Below are positions 1 through 9,529 of a DNA stretch of 64,000 bases, piece by piece. The DNA is from Tetrapisispora phaffii CBS 4417. Lineage: Eukaryota; Ascomycota; Saccharomycetes; Saccharomycetales; Saccharomycetaceae. The DNA is taken from the NCBI RefSeq assembly GCF_000236905.1, contig NC_016523.1, positions 186,001 through 250,000 of the forward strand, in the 5' to 3' direction. The notes below the pieces were generated by a model. That model was not told the DNA's origin and ran no database searches. It saw only the letters and a list, made by a program, of their open reading frames with translations. Positions within the stretch are counted from its first letter, which is position 1. Every line of letters starts with the position of its first letter. A program made the translations under genes and the position numbers.

Positions 1-261
1 TTTCTTTGTTACTGTAGTGCTAAAGTTCACTAATTTTTAGACTTCTTTCCTTTAACCATCCAATCAATTCTTGAATTAATGGATTAATGATGATGACTTG
101 TATTGCATATCGATAAGTGCATTACTATCTGAATCAATATACTTATATTGCTGGGTTGCTCAATTTTTCAATTGTTTTACTAAAATTAGGTTGTAATTTT
201 GGTTATCGTATCATCATAATATTAAGGCGATAGACCAAACTTAATAGCTTTAAGAATAATA
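1..261 (+). promoter_or_regulatory. ATP20 upstream region
   Basis: AT-rich spacer upstream of ATP20; the gene on its other side is outside the window. A CCAAT box lies at 60-64, about 200 bases before the ATP20 start. CCAAT boxes bind the Hap2/3/4/5 complex, which activates respiratory genes in yeast, so a role in ATP20 expression is plausible. This is inferred from one short motif. Confidence 0.3.
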
Positions 262-633
262 ATGCTCGGTAGACTACAATCAGTTTCAGCAAGTCTGGCT
301 ACTAAAACTAATATTTGGACTGCTAAGACCATATACTATGGCAAAGTTGCCGCCGAATTGAGTAAACAAGTATATTTGAAGGAAGGTTTGCAACCTCCAA
401 CGGTTGCCCAATTTAAGCAAGTATACTGTGATCTATACAAGAGGGCTTTACAGTTATCTAAAAATCCAAATTCTATCTTTAGCTACTCGCAATGCCTAAC
501 TAAGAATAATATAGTTAAATTTGGTGCCATTGGTGTACAAATAGCTGGCTTTTACACTGCTGGTGAAGCTATCGGTAGACGTAAACTAGTTGGTTACAAA
601 AACTACTCAACTAATGTCGAGCATAAACATTAG
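262..633 (+). CDS. ATP20: Mitochondrial F1Fo ATP synthase subunit g
   Basis: Subunit g of the mitochondrial ATP synthase, a small inner-membrane protein needed for dimerisation of the enzyme and hence for cristae shape. The 123-residue protein is close to the yeast length of about 115. It carries the family hallmark YYGKVAAELSKQVYLKEGLQ (residues 26-45) followed by PPTVAQF. The C-terminal membrane segment (about 89-112) has small-residue spacing (GFYTAGEAIG) of the GxxxG type used for dimer contacts, then the conserved end GRRKLVGYK. The first ATG gives a family-like N terminus. It converges with ROK1. In S. cerevisiae ATP20 is the direct neighbour of AGC1; here they are about 11 kb apart. 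Confidence 0.95.
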   Translation: MLGRLQSVSASLATKTNIWTAKTIYYGKVAAELSKQVYLKEGLQPPTVAQFKQVYCDLYKRALQLSKNPNSIFSYSQCLTKNNIVKFGAIGVQIAGFYTAGEAIGRRKLVGYKNYSTNVEHKH

Positions 634-965
634 TATATAAATACAAATTTTAAAAAAAAGAAGATGAGGGAAATGGCAAAATTACATGTTCACATATTCT
701 ATGTTTTCTTTTAATCATCATAGTTTTTATTAGATATTCATCCCCCCTCTAACTTATGAAAACCATATTGTAAATTTCAAATTAATATTCCTCAAGTAAA
801 TATATCTAATTCACTATATCGTGTATCCAATATATTTCCATGCTTTCCTAATTGTACATAGATTTATTATTTAAAATCAATTAATAAACAAATTATTAAA
901 CTTTTTGAAAAATTAAATTAAATTGTATAAGTGTTTATAAGGATTATATGCATGTTATATTTAAC
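634..965. other. Convergent spacer ATP20/ROK1
   Basis: AT-rich 332-base stretch holding the 3' ends of two convergent genes. I see A/T runs suited to 3'-end formation on both strands but no gene or notable repeat. Confidence 0.6.
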
Positions 966-2678
966 TCACTCCTCAGTAGGTTCAATCTTGGAAGTTTCTG
1001 AGTTCTCCATAAGTTTTCTTTTTTTAGAGGCTTCAATCATTTCAAACTTACGCTTTTTCTTTTGTTTCTCTATCTTTGGAACAGTACTAATTTGTTTTCG
1101 TTCTTTATGTGCTTGACCATTCTTGATTAATTGTTTTTCCTTTTTAGAGATCTTAGCAATCTTCTCCATCCAGGCTGAAACTTCCGCCCCACTTTGCTTC
1201 ATAACGTTAACTATTGGTTTGACTGCAATGGAATCTTCCTTTGTGTAAAAAGTAACTGCTTTACCTGAACGATTACCTCTACCAGTTCTACCAATTCTAT
1301 GAACGTAAGCTTGTGCAGTTCTTGGAACATCGTAGTTGATAACTAGATTGACACCTTTGAAATCAATACCACGGGCTAAAACGTCCGTGGTAATTAGACA
1401 CCATAACTCACCAGTCTTAAATTTTTCAATGATTTTATTTCTCTGGATCGGTGTTCTTTCAGCGTGAATAACATCGACATTCAAGTTATCATACATCAGT
1501 TCGTGATATAAAGCTTTTGCTCTCGTAATAGATTCTAAAAAGATAATGACCGGAGGTCTAAATTCACCCTGTTGGACTAATTGTTTGATGGCTATTAGTT
1601 TACCTTCTTCGTTACCGCAAAATATTAATTTTTGTTCAATGTTAGCATTAGCAGCTTCCTTATGACCAATAATAACTCTAATAGGATCCATCATAATAGT
1701 TTGAGCAATTTCTTCGACATTTGATGGAATTGTAGCAGAAAACATGGCTTTACGTAAACTTGGATCACTACAAGAATTTAAAATGTCATCAGTTTGTTCA
1801 ACAAAAGTTTTATCAAATAGTTTATCAGCTTCATCAAAAATAAGATGCTTAACAGTTGATAAATCTAACGCTTCATTTTTAACCACATCGATTAGTCTCA
1901 ATGGAGTCGATATTATTATATCATATTTTTTATCACTTATAACTTTATTCTTAAGTTTAGAACTTAGTGATTTGGATAATAATGCAATTTGTAATGGTCT
2001 TTTTTTATCCAAATATAACCTGTTTGCCAACTTGGTACACTCTAAAAATATTTGATCCGCCAGTTCTTTAGTTGGTGATATTATCAAACCTTTCAAACCA
2101 ATTTCTTCTTTCTGTTCTATTACTTGTTGTAGCAAGGGGATTAAAAATGCCAGTGTTTTACCAGAACCAGTTGGAGCACAGGCTAACATATCACGAGTAT
2201 GTAAAGCCAATGGAATACATTCTGATTGAACAGGAGTTGGTTCAGTAAAATGATTCTCTAATAGATTTCTTAATAAACGTTTATCAAATGAAAAACGAGA
2301 GATTAAATCTTCAAAGGAACCAATTGGAAGTGGTACGTCTGAACCTGTAATATTACCTTTATACGACTTACGTAAAGCAAGCGCTTCCTCTTTGGTTGTG
2401 ATTTTCAAAGTTTCATCAAAGTTCAATTCAGTCTCAGTTACAACCTTCTTCTCATCTTCATCTGCATCCTTAGAGTTTTCCAGCTTTTCCTTCTCGACTT
2501 TATTAATGATTCTCTTATTACGGAAAAAATCAAGCTCTCTATTGATCGTATGCTCTTCTCTACTTTTATCCATAGTTTGCTCATTCTTCACCATACTGTA
2601 ATCAACAGAAACACCATTTTTCTTAGTTGCTTTCTTATTAACATTTGCACCTCTTGTTAAAACTCTAAAAATATCCAT
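966..2678 (-). CDS. ROK1: DEAD-box RNA helicase Rok1
   Basis: ATP-dependent RNA helicase of the nucleolus, needed for 18S rRNA processing and 40S assembly; in yeast it releases snR30 from pre-ribosomes. All helicase motifs are visible in order: Q motif (EPTPVQ), Walker [20 protein letters not shown] at residues 282-285, SAT, the RGID-containing motif V and HRIGRTGR. The C terminus is lysine-rich. The frame stays open upstream to 2747, but I place the start at 2678 because [11 protein letters not shown] is the conserved Rok1 N terminus; this gives 570 residues against about 564 in S. cerevisiae. NUP49 lies upstream on the same strand, as in S. cerevisiae (YGL171W-YGL172W). The promoter has PAC-type and RRPE-like elements, described separately. 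Confidence 0.96.
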   Translation of the reverse strand: MDIFRVLTRGANVNKKATKKNGVSVDYSMVKNEQTMDKSREEHTINRELDFFRNKRIINKVEKEKLENSKDADEDEKKVVTETELNFDETLKITTKEEALALRKSYKGNITGSDVPLPIGSFEDLISRFSFDKRLLRNLLENHFTEPTPVQSECIPLALHTRDMLACAPTGSGKTLAFLIPLLQQVIEQKEEIGLKGLIISPTKELADQIFLECTKLANRLYLDKKRPLQIALLSKSLSSKLKNKVISDKKYDIIISTPLRLIDVVKNEALDLSTVKHLIFDEADKLFDKTFVEQTDDILNSCSDPSLRKAMFSATIPSNVEEIAQTIMMDPIRVIIGHKEAANANIEQKLIFCGNEEGKLIAIKQLVQQGEFRPPVIIFLESITRAKALYHELMYDNLNVDVIHAERTPIQRNKIIEKFKTGELWCLITTDVLARGIDFKGVNLVINYDVPRTAQAYVHRIGRTGRGNRSGKAVTFYTKEDSIAVKPIVNVMKQSGAEVSAWMEKIAKISKKEKQLIKNGQAHKERKQISTVPKIEKQKKKRKFEMIEASKKRKLMENSETSKIEPTEE

Positions 2679-3154
2679 TTTGCGATGTGCTGTTTTGCAA
2701 ATTATTGTCCAGGGTTTCCTATTCTTAGAATGGCTTATCTCTAGCAAAATTTACTATTCTATAAACTTTTAAGCGTATTGAACTTTGAGTATAGCCTGTA
2801 CCACAATAACTCAATTAATTATGTATTAAAGTTACTTTTATAAAATAAACACCATCTCATCTCATCTCATCTCATCTCATCGCAATATAAAATTTTTACA
2901 AATTTTTTTTTCACTTTTACAGTATCAGCATATAAGGCTCGCTATATAAAGTGTATATGGTAAAGAACATATAATAAGGATCGATTAAATATATTACAAT
3001 TCAGTTATTGTTTATAAATATTATGAAATCTGTGTACTTCATGATGATACATATATGTACTTGTTATAAAACAAAACGGTAATAAATGATAAGGATGCTA
3101 GTAAGTGGAATCGTTGATTGCTAATCAATGAAATTATGATTAATGTGTCTCTTT
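2679..3154. other. Spacer between NUP49 3' end and ROK1 5' end
   Basis: 476-base AT-rich spacer. Its only distinct content is the PAC/RRPE block (2853-2897) of the ROK1 promoter; the remainder is probably the NUP49 3' UTR and terminator. No ORF of note. Confidence 0.6.
2853..2897 (-). promoter_or_regulatory. PAC array and RRPE-like element upstream of ROK1
   Basis: On the ROK1 strand this reads an A/T block AAAAATTTT (2897-2889), then GCGATGAG (2883-2876) continued as a run of AGATG pentamers; on the plus strand it is five CATCT units at 2853-2877. GCGATGAG is the PAC core and AAAAATTTT resembles RRPE, the two elements that drive ribosome-biogenesis genes in yeasts. They lie about 175-220 bases upstream of the ROK1 start, a normal position. 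The pentamer repetition of the PAC core is unusual. Confidence 0.7.
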
Positions 3155-4639
3155 TTAATTTGTGACTGTAAGTTCCTTGATTCTTTGATGCAATTCTGCA
3201 ACTCTTTCAGCTGTATCCATGAATAGTTTGAACTCTTCTGTGACAGTGGAGACTAGTGAGTTCAATCCACTCTTCATTACATATATACCATTAATATCGG
3301 AAGAGCTGATACCCGAGTGGGCAGAGCCATTAGTACCAAACAAATCATTATTCAAACCACTTATTGTACTTTCAATATCATTCAAAACTCTCACGTAATC
3401 GTCTAATTTTGTTTCGAATGTGTGCATTTTTTGTTGAAAGAATTTTTCCAATTCAATTGAAGATATCTTACTATCAGGTGTCAACATTTGTTGAAACAAC
3501 ACGGCAAACTGTTGTGTAAAAATTACATTTTGATTTGTAGCTTCTTTTATTGACGCAATTTTTCGTAGATCTTCAGATAATAATTGCTTAGTCATAGATT
3601 GAGTCTTTGTTAAAAATTTCAGATCTCTTGGAACAGAAGTAATCAACTCTAGATGAGCATCTGCATCCGCCTTTAAATGTTGTGATATTTGGACTTGTCT
3701 CTGTATATATTGATCAAGGTTTTCAATTTCTTGACGTAATTGAGGTGGTAGATCAGAAATTTTCGTCATTGGTGTAATTGCTAGCTGCGAGATGGCATAA
3801 AAGCTCGACTGCTGCTGCTGCTGTTGTTGTTGCCCACCAAACAAACCTCCCGACATAATGTTATTTGATGCTGTATTACCAAATAAACTATTATTAGCTC
3901 CACCAAATGGCGCAGTACTTTGCTGAGTGTTCAAACCACCAAATGCAGGCTTAGAACCGAATAAACCACCCGACGTAGCTGGTGCTTGGGAACTAGTGTT
4001 CCCAAATAAGCCACCGGAGGCTGTAGTTCCTGTATTCATTGAATTGCCAAACAGACCCCCAGATGCTGGTTTAGAGCCAAAGAGACCACCAGTTGTTGGA
4101 GCAGCAGTAGATGTATTACTGCCAAACAGGCCACCAGAAGCTGGCTTAGAGCTGAATAACCCACCTGTAGCAGCTCCTGGTGCTTGATTATTATTTTGTT
4201 GTCCGAAGAGATTGCCAGTAGTTGTACCAGCAGCAGGTTTGGCACCAAATAGACCACCACCAGCTACAGTTGAACCAGAATTGCCTCCAAATAATCCACC
4301 GCTGGGAGTGCTACCTGCCGGCTTAGCACCAAATAGGCCACCGGTTGCAGCTCCTGGAGCTTGATTAGCGTTCTGTTGTCCAAATAGTCCTCCGGTTGCG
4401 GCACCTGGGGTTTGATTAGCGTGTTGTTGTCCAAAGAGACCGCCAGTAGTCGAACCTGCTGCTTGATTAGTATTCTGTTGTCCAAATAGACCGCCAGTAG
4501 TCGAACCTGGTGCCTGATTAGTATTTTGTTGTCCAAATAGACCTCCGGTTGCAGCTCCTGGAGCTTGATTAGCGTTCTGTTGTCCAAATAGCCCACCAGT
4601 GGCAGAGCCAGTGCTATTTGATTTATTAAAATTAAACAT
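3155..4639 (-). CDS. NUP49: GLFG nucleoporin Nup49
   Basis: FG-repeat nucleoporin of the central channel, a partner of Nsp1 and Nup57 that docks import and export carriers. The N-terminal half (residues 1 to about 275) is a GLFG domain with about 14 GLFG copies, including five near-identical 17-residue tandem units at 13-97, followed by a polyglutamine run. The C-terminal part (about 285-494) is a predicted coiled-coil region with the segment ISDLPPQLRQEIENLDQYIQ, as in the Nup62/Nup58/Nup49 family. 494 residues compares with about 472 in S. cerevisiae. Placement between ROK1 and XRN1 matches YGL171-173 and separates it from Nup57 or Nup100/116. It is divergent from XRN1. Confidence 0.93.
   Translation of the reverse strand: MFNFNKSNSTGSATGGLFGQQNANQAPGAATGGLFGQQNTNQAPGSTTGGLFGQQNTNQAAGSTTGGLFGQQHANQTPGAATGGLFGQQNANQAPGAATGGLFGAKPAGSTPSGGLFGGNSGSTVAGGGLFGAKPAAGTTTGNLFGQQNNNQAPGAATGGLFSSKPASGGLFGSNTSTAAPTTGGLFGSKPASGGLFGNSMNTGTTASGGLFGNTSSQAPATSGGLFGSKPAFGGLNTQQSTAPFGGANNSLFGNTASNNIMSGGLFGGQQQQQQQQSSFYAISQLAITPMTKISDLPPQLRQEIENLDQYIQRQVQISQHLKADADAHLELITSVPRDLKFLTKTQSMTKQLLSEDLRKIASIKEATNQNVIFTQQFAVLFQQMLTPDSKISSIELEKFFQQKMHTFETKLDDYVRVLNDIESTISGLNNDLFGTNGSAHSGISSSDINGIYVMKSGLNSLVSTVTEEFKLFMDTAERVAELHQRIKELTVTN
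4349..4603 (-). repeat. 51-bp coding minisatellite in NUP49 (5 units)
   Basis: Five consecutive 51-base units encoding 17-residue repeats of the form ATGGLFGQQNANQAPGA, with a few A/T, A/S, N/H and P/A changes. Being in frame, copy changes would alter GLFG number without breaking the protein. Confidence 0.85.
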
Positions 4640-5214
4640 TTAAATTTCTTGCTATGAATTCGGATTAAACCTTATAAGTATATCACAGTTATCAATTATA
4701 AAATCTACAGAAATCAATACAATTGAGTTACGTTTCTTTATATTTCACACCTTTTTATTTGTAAAATGTTGCTTACGTTGAAAACCTAACTAACCGTTCA
4801 CTATGAAAAAGGAAAATTCTTGAACTTTCGTGACGTATCGAATATCTATAAATCTTCACAATCAACTGAAGACAGCAGAACCCAGTAGCTATTTGTAAAA
4901 GTAGATCAAAATCAAGTAATCAATCGTTATTCCAATTATTTATGTATGTATCTTTATATGTATATATCTACAAAATTTTTTTGGATATTTCTCTCGAAAG
5001 CTTAAAAAGATGAGCTTCAGAAGAAAAGAGCTTTATTTACCCGAATACCATAACATCTGTTGTGCAACTGCAGATTTAAGAAGCATTGTTCTTTAAGATA
5101 CAAAGGGCTACTTCTATAAGAAGGATAGATTACCTCTAGGATATAAGAGCAAAGGCAATGCTATTCTGAGTTTTTTCTAACGATTATAAAACTAGTTAAA
5201 CTAGTAAAGCAGTG
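4640..5214. promoter_or_regulatory. Divergent promoter NUP49/XRN1
   Basis: 575 bases shared by two divergent genes. A Reb1 core TTACCCG lies at 5037-5043, about 175 bases before the XRN1 ATG; Reb1 sites typically keep divergent yeast promoters free of nucleosomes. A doubled ACTAGT palindrome (5191-5196, 5200-5205) sits just before the XRN1 start. No additional gene is visible. Confidence 0.45.
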
Positions 5215-8200
5215 ATGGGGATTCCGAAGTTTTTTCGTTATATCTCTGAGAGATGGCCAATGATACTACAACAGGTGGAACCTGATAAAACTCCGGGGTT
5301 TGACTATCTGTATTTGGACATGAACTCTATATTTCATATGGCTACACATAGTAATGATGTCAGTGACGATGTGGGAAAAGGGACGACCGATGAGGTGATA
5401 TATTCCAGAATCTTTACGTACATCGACCATATCTTCCTGATGATAAAACCAACCACAATAATATACATGGCGATTGACGGTGTTGCTCCCAGGGCTAAGA
5501 TGAATCAGCAACGTTCTCGTAGAATTCGTACGGCTATGGATGCTGAGAAAGCTATTGATGCTATGAAGAATGCAATCGGTGAAGAAAATTGGGATTCTAG
5601 TATGGAACCCTTTGATAAGAACTCAATTACTCCAGGGACAGAGTTTATGGCCCAACTTACAATCAATTTAAAGTATTTTATTCACGAGAAAAAGACTAAT
5701 GATTCCAATTGGAGAGATGTGCAGGTGATATTTTCTGGTCATGAAGTACCAGGTGAAGGTGAACATAAAATCATGGATTATATAAGGAAATTAAAATCCC
5801 AGCGTGATTACGACCCAAACTCAAGACACTGTATATATGGCTCTGATGCCGATCTGATTATTTTAGGTTTATCAACCCATATTCCACACTTGGCAGTTTT
5901 AAGAGAGGAGATGATATTTGGAAGAAAAAAAGACATAAGAGCTGGTTTGGAAGCCCAAAACTTTTTGCTTTTACATATGTCAATATTGAGAGAATATCTT
6001 GAATTAGAATTTGAAGATTTAAAAACTAAATTGAGTTTCAAGTATGATTTTGAAAGAATTATTGACGATTTTGTCCTCATATTATTTGTTATCGGTAACG
6101 ACTTCTTACCAAATTTACCAGATTTACATCTAAATAAAGGTGCATTCCCCGTGATATTAGAAACCTTCAAAAAAGCACTGATGAGCCTTGACAGTTATAT
6201 TAATTTTAACGGTACAATAAATTTAGAAAGACTAGGAGTTTGGTTGGATTACTTATCACATTTTGAATTCATGAATTTTAAACAAAAAGTTTTTACTGTT
6301 CAATGGTTCAATGAACAATTGAATAAAATACCAACTATTAATAAAAATGTTAATGATCAAAATGATTTACAAAAGAAACTTAACCTGATAAATTCAATGT
6401 TACATTGGGTGACAAAAATGGATACCGAAATTCTGAGTCCTTCCTCATTTGCTATTAATAGAGAACAGATAAAAGACATATATCATTTTTTTAACAAACT
6501 ATCTGAAGGATATGGTTTTGAAATTAGTAAGGATCAATCAGAAAATTATATTATCTCTAAGACTCAAAATGCTAATGATGTTAATTATATTAAGAGTTCT
6601 TTAACGGAACTGCTAATTTGTTATGAAGATTTAATAAAAGATCAGAATAAAACAAAAAGTAATGTCCAGGATATTTACAATGAAGATAAATTTAAAAGTT
6701 GGAAACAGAACTACTATAAATCTAAACTTGAGTTCTCAGAGACTTCTTATGGTGAAGATTTACGAAATTTAACTGCAAATTATGTCGAGGGGCTACAATG
6801 GGTTCTGGACTATTATTATAAGGAATGTCCTTCCTGGAGTTGGTATTACAAATACCATTATGCGCCCAGGATATCTGATTTAAGAGATGGTTTAAAACAA
6901 AGGATAGTCTTTGATCAGGATGAGCCATTTACGCCATTTCAACAATTAATGGCTGTTCTACCAAGTAGATCTAGTAAATTAATCCCATCTATTTTTAGAC
7001 CTCTAATGTTGGATCCTAGTTCTCCTATTATTGATTTTTATCCAACTACAGTCAAATTTGATAAAAATGGGAAAGCTGCAGACTGGGAAGCCGTTGTTTT
7101 AATAAGTTTTGTTGACCAAGATAGATTAATTAATGCAATGAAGCCTTTCTTAAATCTATTAACTCCGGAGGAAGCATCGAGAAACGCTCATGGATCAAAC
7201 ATAATGTTTTTTTATGATTCAAAGAACAACAGCACTTACCAAACATCACTGAAAGGTGCATTCAAGGATATAATAAATGATAAATGCATTGAGCTTGAAT
7301 TTACAATCGATGTTCCAGAAGAAGTAAAATATGGTTTTTTGAAGGGAACTTTGGAGAAGTCAAACATGCGTCCCAAATTTCCATCCCTTTACTATTTAAA
7401 GTTTACCAATAAACTCCTTAATTGTGGTTGTTTAATATTTGAGAGCCCTACTCAACAATCATCCATGAGCATTAATATACCTAACAGACAAATGTCCGAA
7501 AAGGCTTTACAAAAATTTATTTTGATGAATCTAGGAAAGGTCGCTTTTACAAGTTGGCCATATTTAGAGTTGTCACGAGTAACTTCTTTTATTACAGATG
7601 AGTATGAGTATACCCAAATTGGAAGAGATGATAATGATAAAAAAAAAGGAATGGGATATATTTCTAGAAAATTAACTACTAAAGAAAAAGCAGATTTTCA
7701 TAAGTTAAAGACCTCTATTATCAGAAAGTTGCAAAAAACTTCTGCAGTAATATTGCAGTCAATAACAGTTTTGGTTAAAGTTCAATGCTTCGAAAGGTTA
7801 GAAAAAAACATAAATGGCTCCTTTAAAAAAATATTCAAAAATAATTTTGAATATCATCCACTGCAAGTTGTTATATTTAATGGAAATACCAAGTTACTAA
7901 AAGAATTTAATTATACGCAAGGCCCATCCTTGTCATTCGAAGAACAATTTCCAAAGGATACTTTTATCGTATGTTTGGGAAAAGAAAATTATGGTAACTA
8001 TGGTCAAATTGTTGATAATTTAAATGGTAAGAAATTACATATCAAGTGCAGTCATAATATTTCACCAGATGATTACATTAACTTGGCCAAACAATTGAAA
8101 TTAAAATCAATGGATGACGTTAAGTATTATCCTACTCACAAAGTCTGTAAATTATTAAAAATCTCTCCATTGTTTTTAGCCAATATAACATCAAGATTTG

Positions 8201-9156
8201 TCGTCATAGATGCTAAAGATAACGCTATAAATATTGCTATTCCTATGAGATTTAAAAACATTGACAAAAAAATTATGGGGTATACCTACAAAAATAATAA
8301 TTTATGGATGTATTCCGAGAAAGCAATTAATCTTTTACTAAAGTTTAAAAAAAAGTTTCCTGCTTTATTCCAAAGGCTTTCCAATACCAAAGATAGATTT
8401 ATAAGAATAAAAAATATATTTCCGGATGTTTCAGCAGATGATCTCATTACAGTATTAAAAGATGTAAAGAAGTGGATAAACGAAGAAACAGTATCATTTA
8501 TAAAAGTCTCTAATTCATGCCATATGTTGAATGATGAATCAGTACAATGTATAGAAGAATACCAAAAAAGCAGATCCAATGAACTAATAGATACTAATAA
8601 ATCTGATTTGATAACTAATGCAAAATTTATAAAAAGACCAGAAACCTTTACGAATAATCTAATTTCACAAACTTTCAATTTAGGTGATAGAATATTATTT
8701 GTCCAGTCGTATGGTAAAGTTCCATTTGCAAGTAAAGGTACGGTTATCGGACTAGATACTCTTAATAATAGACCATTAATTCGTGTTATATGTGATAGTG
8801 AGATTACGTCTGCAACTAATTATGGGGGTATTCTCCAAACTCAGCGAATCGTAACTTCGGATGCATCTGATATCTTAAACCTATCAAATAAACAATTTGG
8901 ATGGTTTCAAAAAAAGGAAAACACAGATAGAAGGGATCTCAAAAATAAAAGTACAACTTCAGCTGCAGATAAAGAGAGAGTATCAGTTAGGAACATACAA
9001 AATCAGCATAAAAAAGTTCAACTGCAGCACAAAGAGATCAGCAAAAACAGGGAAGTAATAGAAATCACAAATGAATTAACTCAAGCTGACATTCCAGTTC
9101 CTTTGTACCAAAGTGCTATATCCAAACCCTTTGAATTCAAAACATTTGATAGCTAG
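5215..9156 (+). CDS. XRN1: 5'-3' exoribonuclease Xrn1 (Kem1)
   Basis: Cytoplasmic 5'-3' exonuclease that degrades decapped mRNA. The N-terminal catalytic region is intact: it begins MGIPKFFRYISERWP, and the metal-binding acidic residues appear as D35 in LYLDMNS, D88 in AIDGVAP, the EVPGEGEH pair and the YGSDADLI pair. The later D1-D4/SH3-like segments are recognisable. The frame opens with a GTG at 5212; the ATG at 5215 is the real start because mature Xrn1 begins MGIPKFF. At 1313 residues it is clearly shorter than S. cerevisiae Xrn1 (about 1528); the missing part corresponds to the low-complexity C-terminal tail. Neighbouring NUP49 and ROK1 match YGL171-173. Confidence 0.97.
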   Translation: MGIPKFFRYISERWPMILQQVEPDKTPGFDYLYLDMNSIFHMATHSNDVSDDVGKGTTDEVIYSRIFTYIDHIFLMIKPTTIIYMAIDGVAPRAKMNQQRSRRIRTAMDAEKAIDAMKNAIGEENWDSSMEPFDKNSITPGTEFMAQLTINLKYFIHEKKTNDSNWRDVQVIFSGHEVPGEGEHKIMDYIRKLKSQRDYDPNSRHCIYGSDADLIILGLSTHIPHLAVLREEMIFGRKKDIRAGLEAQNFLLLHMSILREYLELEFEDLKTKLSFKYDFERIIDDFVLILFVIGNDFLPNLPDLHLNKGAFPVILETFKKALMSLDSYINFNGTINLERLGVWLDYLSHFEFMNFKQKVFTVQWFNEQLNKIPTINKNVNDQNDLQKKLNLINSMLHWVTKMDTEILSPSSFAINREQIKDIYHFFNKLSEGYGFEISKDQSENYIISKTQNANDVNYIKSSLTELLICYEDLIKDQNKTKSNVQDIYNEDKFKSWKQNYYKSKLEFSETSYGEDLRNLTANYVEGLQWVLDYYYKECPSWSWYYKYHYAPRISDLRDGLKQRIVFDQDEPFTPFQQLMAVLPSRSSKLIPSIFRPLMLDPSSPIIDFYPTTVKFDKNGKAADWEAVVLISFVDQDRLINAMKPFLNLLTPEEASRNAHGSNIMFFYDSKNNSTYQTSLKGAFKDIINDKCIELEFTIDVPEEVKYGFLKGTLEKSNMRPKFPSLYYLKFTNKLLNCGCLIFESPTQQSSMSINIPNRQMSEKALQKFILMNLGKVAFTSWPYLELSRVTSFITDEYEYTQIGRDDNDKKKGMGYISRKLTTKEKADFHKLKTSIIRKLQKTSAVILQSITVLVKVQCFERLEKNINGSFKKIFKNNFEYHPLQVVIFNGNTKLLKEFNYTQGPSLSFEEQFPKDTFIVCLGKENYGNYGQIVDNLNGKKLHIKCSHNISPDDYINLAKQLKLKSMDDVKYYPTHKVCKLLKISPLFLANITSRFVVIDAKDNAINIAIPMRFKNIDKKIMGYTYKNNNLWMYSEKAINLLLKFKKKFPALFQRLSNTKDRFIRIKNIFPDVSADDLITVLKDVKKWINEETVSFIKVSNSCHMLNDESVQCIEEYQKSRSNELIDTNKSDLITNAKFIKRPETFTNNLISQTFNLGDRILFVQSYGKVPFASKGTVIGLDTLNNRPLIRVICDSEITSATNYGGILQTQRIVTSDASDILNLSNKQFGWFQKKENTDRRDLKNKSTTSAADKERVSVRNIQNQHKKVQLQHKEISKNREVIEITNELTQADIPVPLYQSAISKPFEFKTFDS

Positions 9157-9529
9157 ATGGATTAACAAATTCAACTCACGAAATATAAAATTTTATCAAG
9201 ATATAATAAAACCCAAACCCAGCCACTTAGTTTATTAACAAATCATCGTTTGTATTTCTATAGACTGTTTAACTAATCTAGGGCTAATCAAGTAGGGGTA
9301 CTATGATTTTTAGGCTGTTCAAAGTTGATTCAAAATATGGGAATATTTTTTTGTTAACCTAATTTTATTAATAACGCTAAGTTTTCAATCCTATAAATAT
9401 CTATATAATTAGAAAGTATAACTTTATAGAAGGTAAATAATTTAATTAATGATGTGATGAAAAAAAAAAAATTCTTTAAATGAAGATATTGTATGCAAAG
9501 CAATTCTAAAAATGACTTTAATTTATAAA
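9157..9529. other. Convergent spacer XRN1/ZRT2
   Basis: 373-base AT-rich spacer between two converging 3' ends, with an A-run near 9460. I see nothing else in it. Confidence 0.6.

Noticed and set aside
5212..5214. GTG, TTG and GTG/TTG codons as starts of XRN1, YCK3, BUD16, TAH11, MCP1, SPP1 and KES1
   Set aside because: Nuclear yeast genes start at ATG; in each case a nearby downstream ATG gives the known family N terminus.
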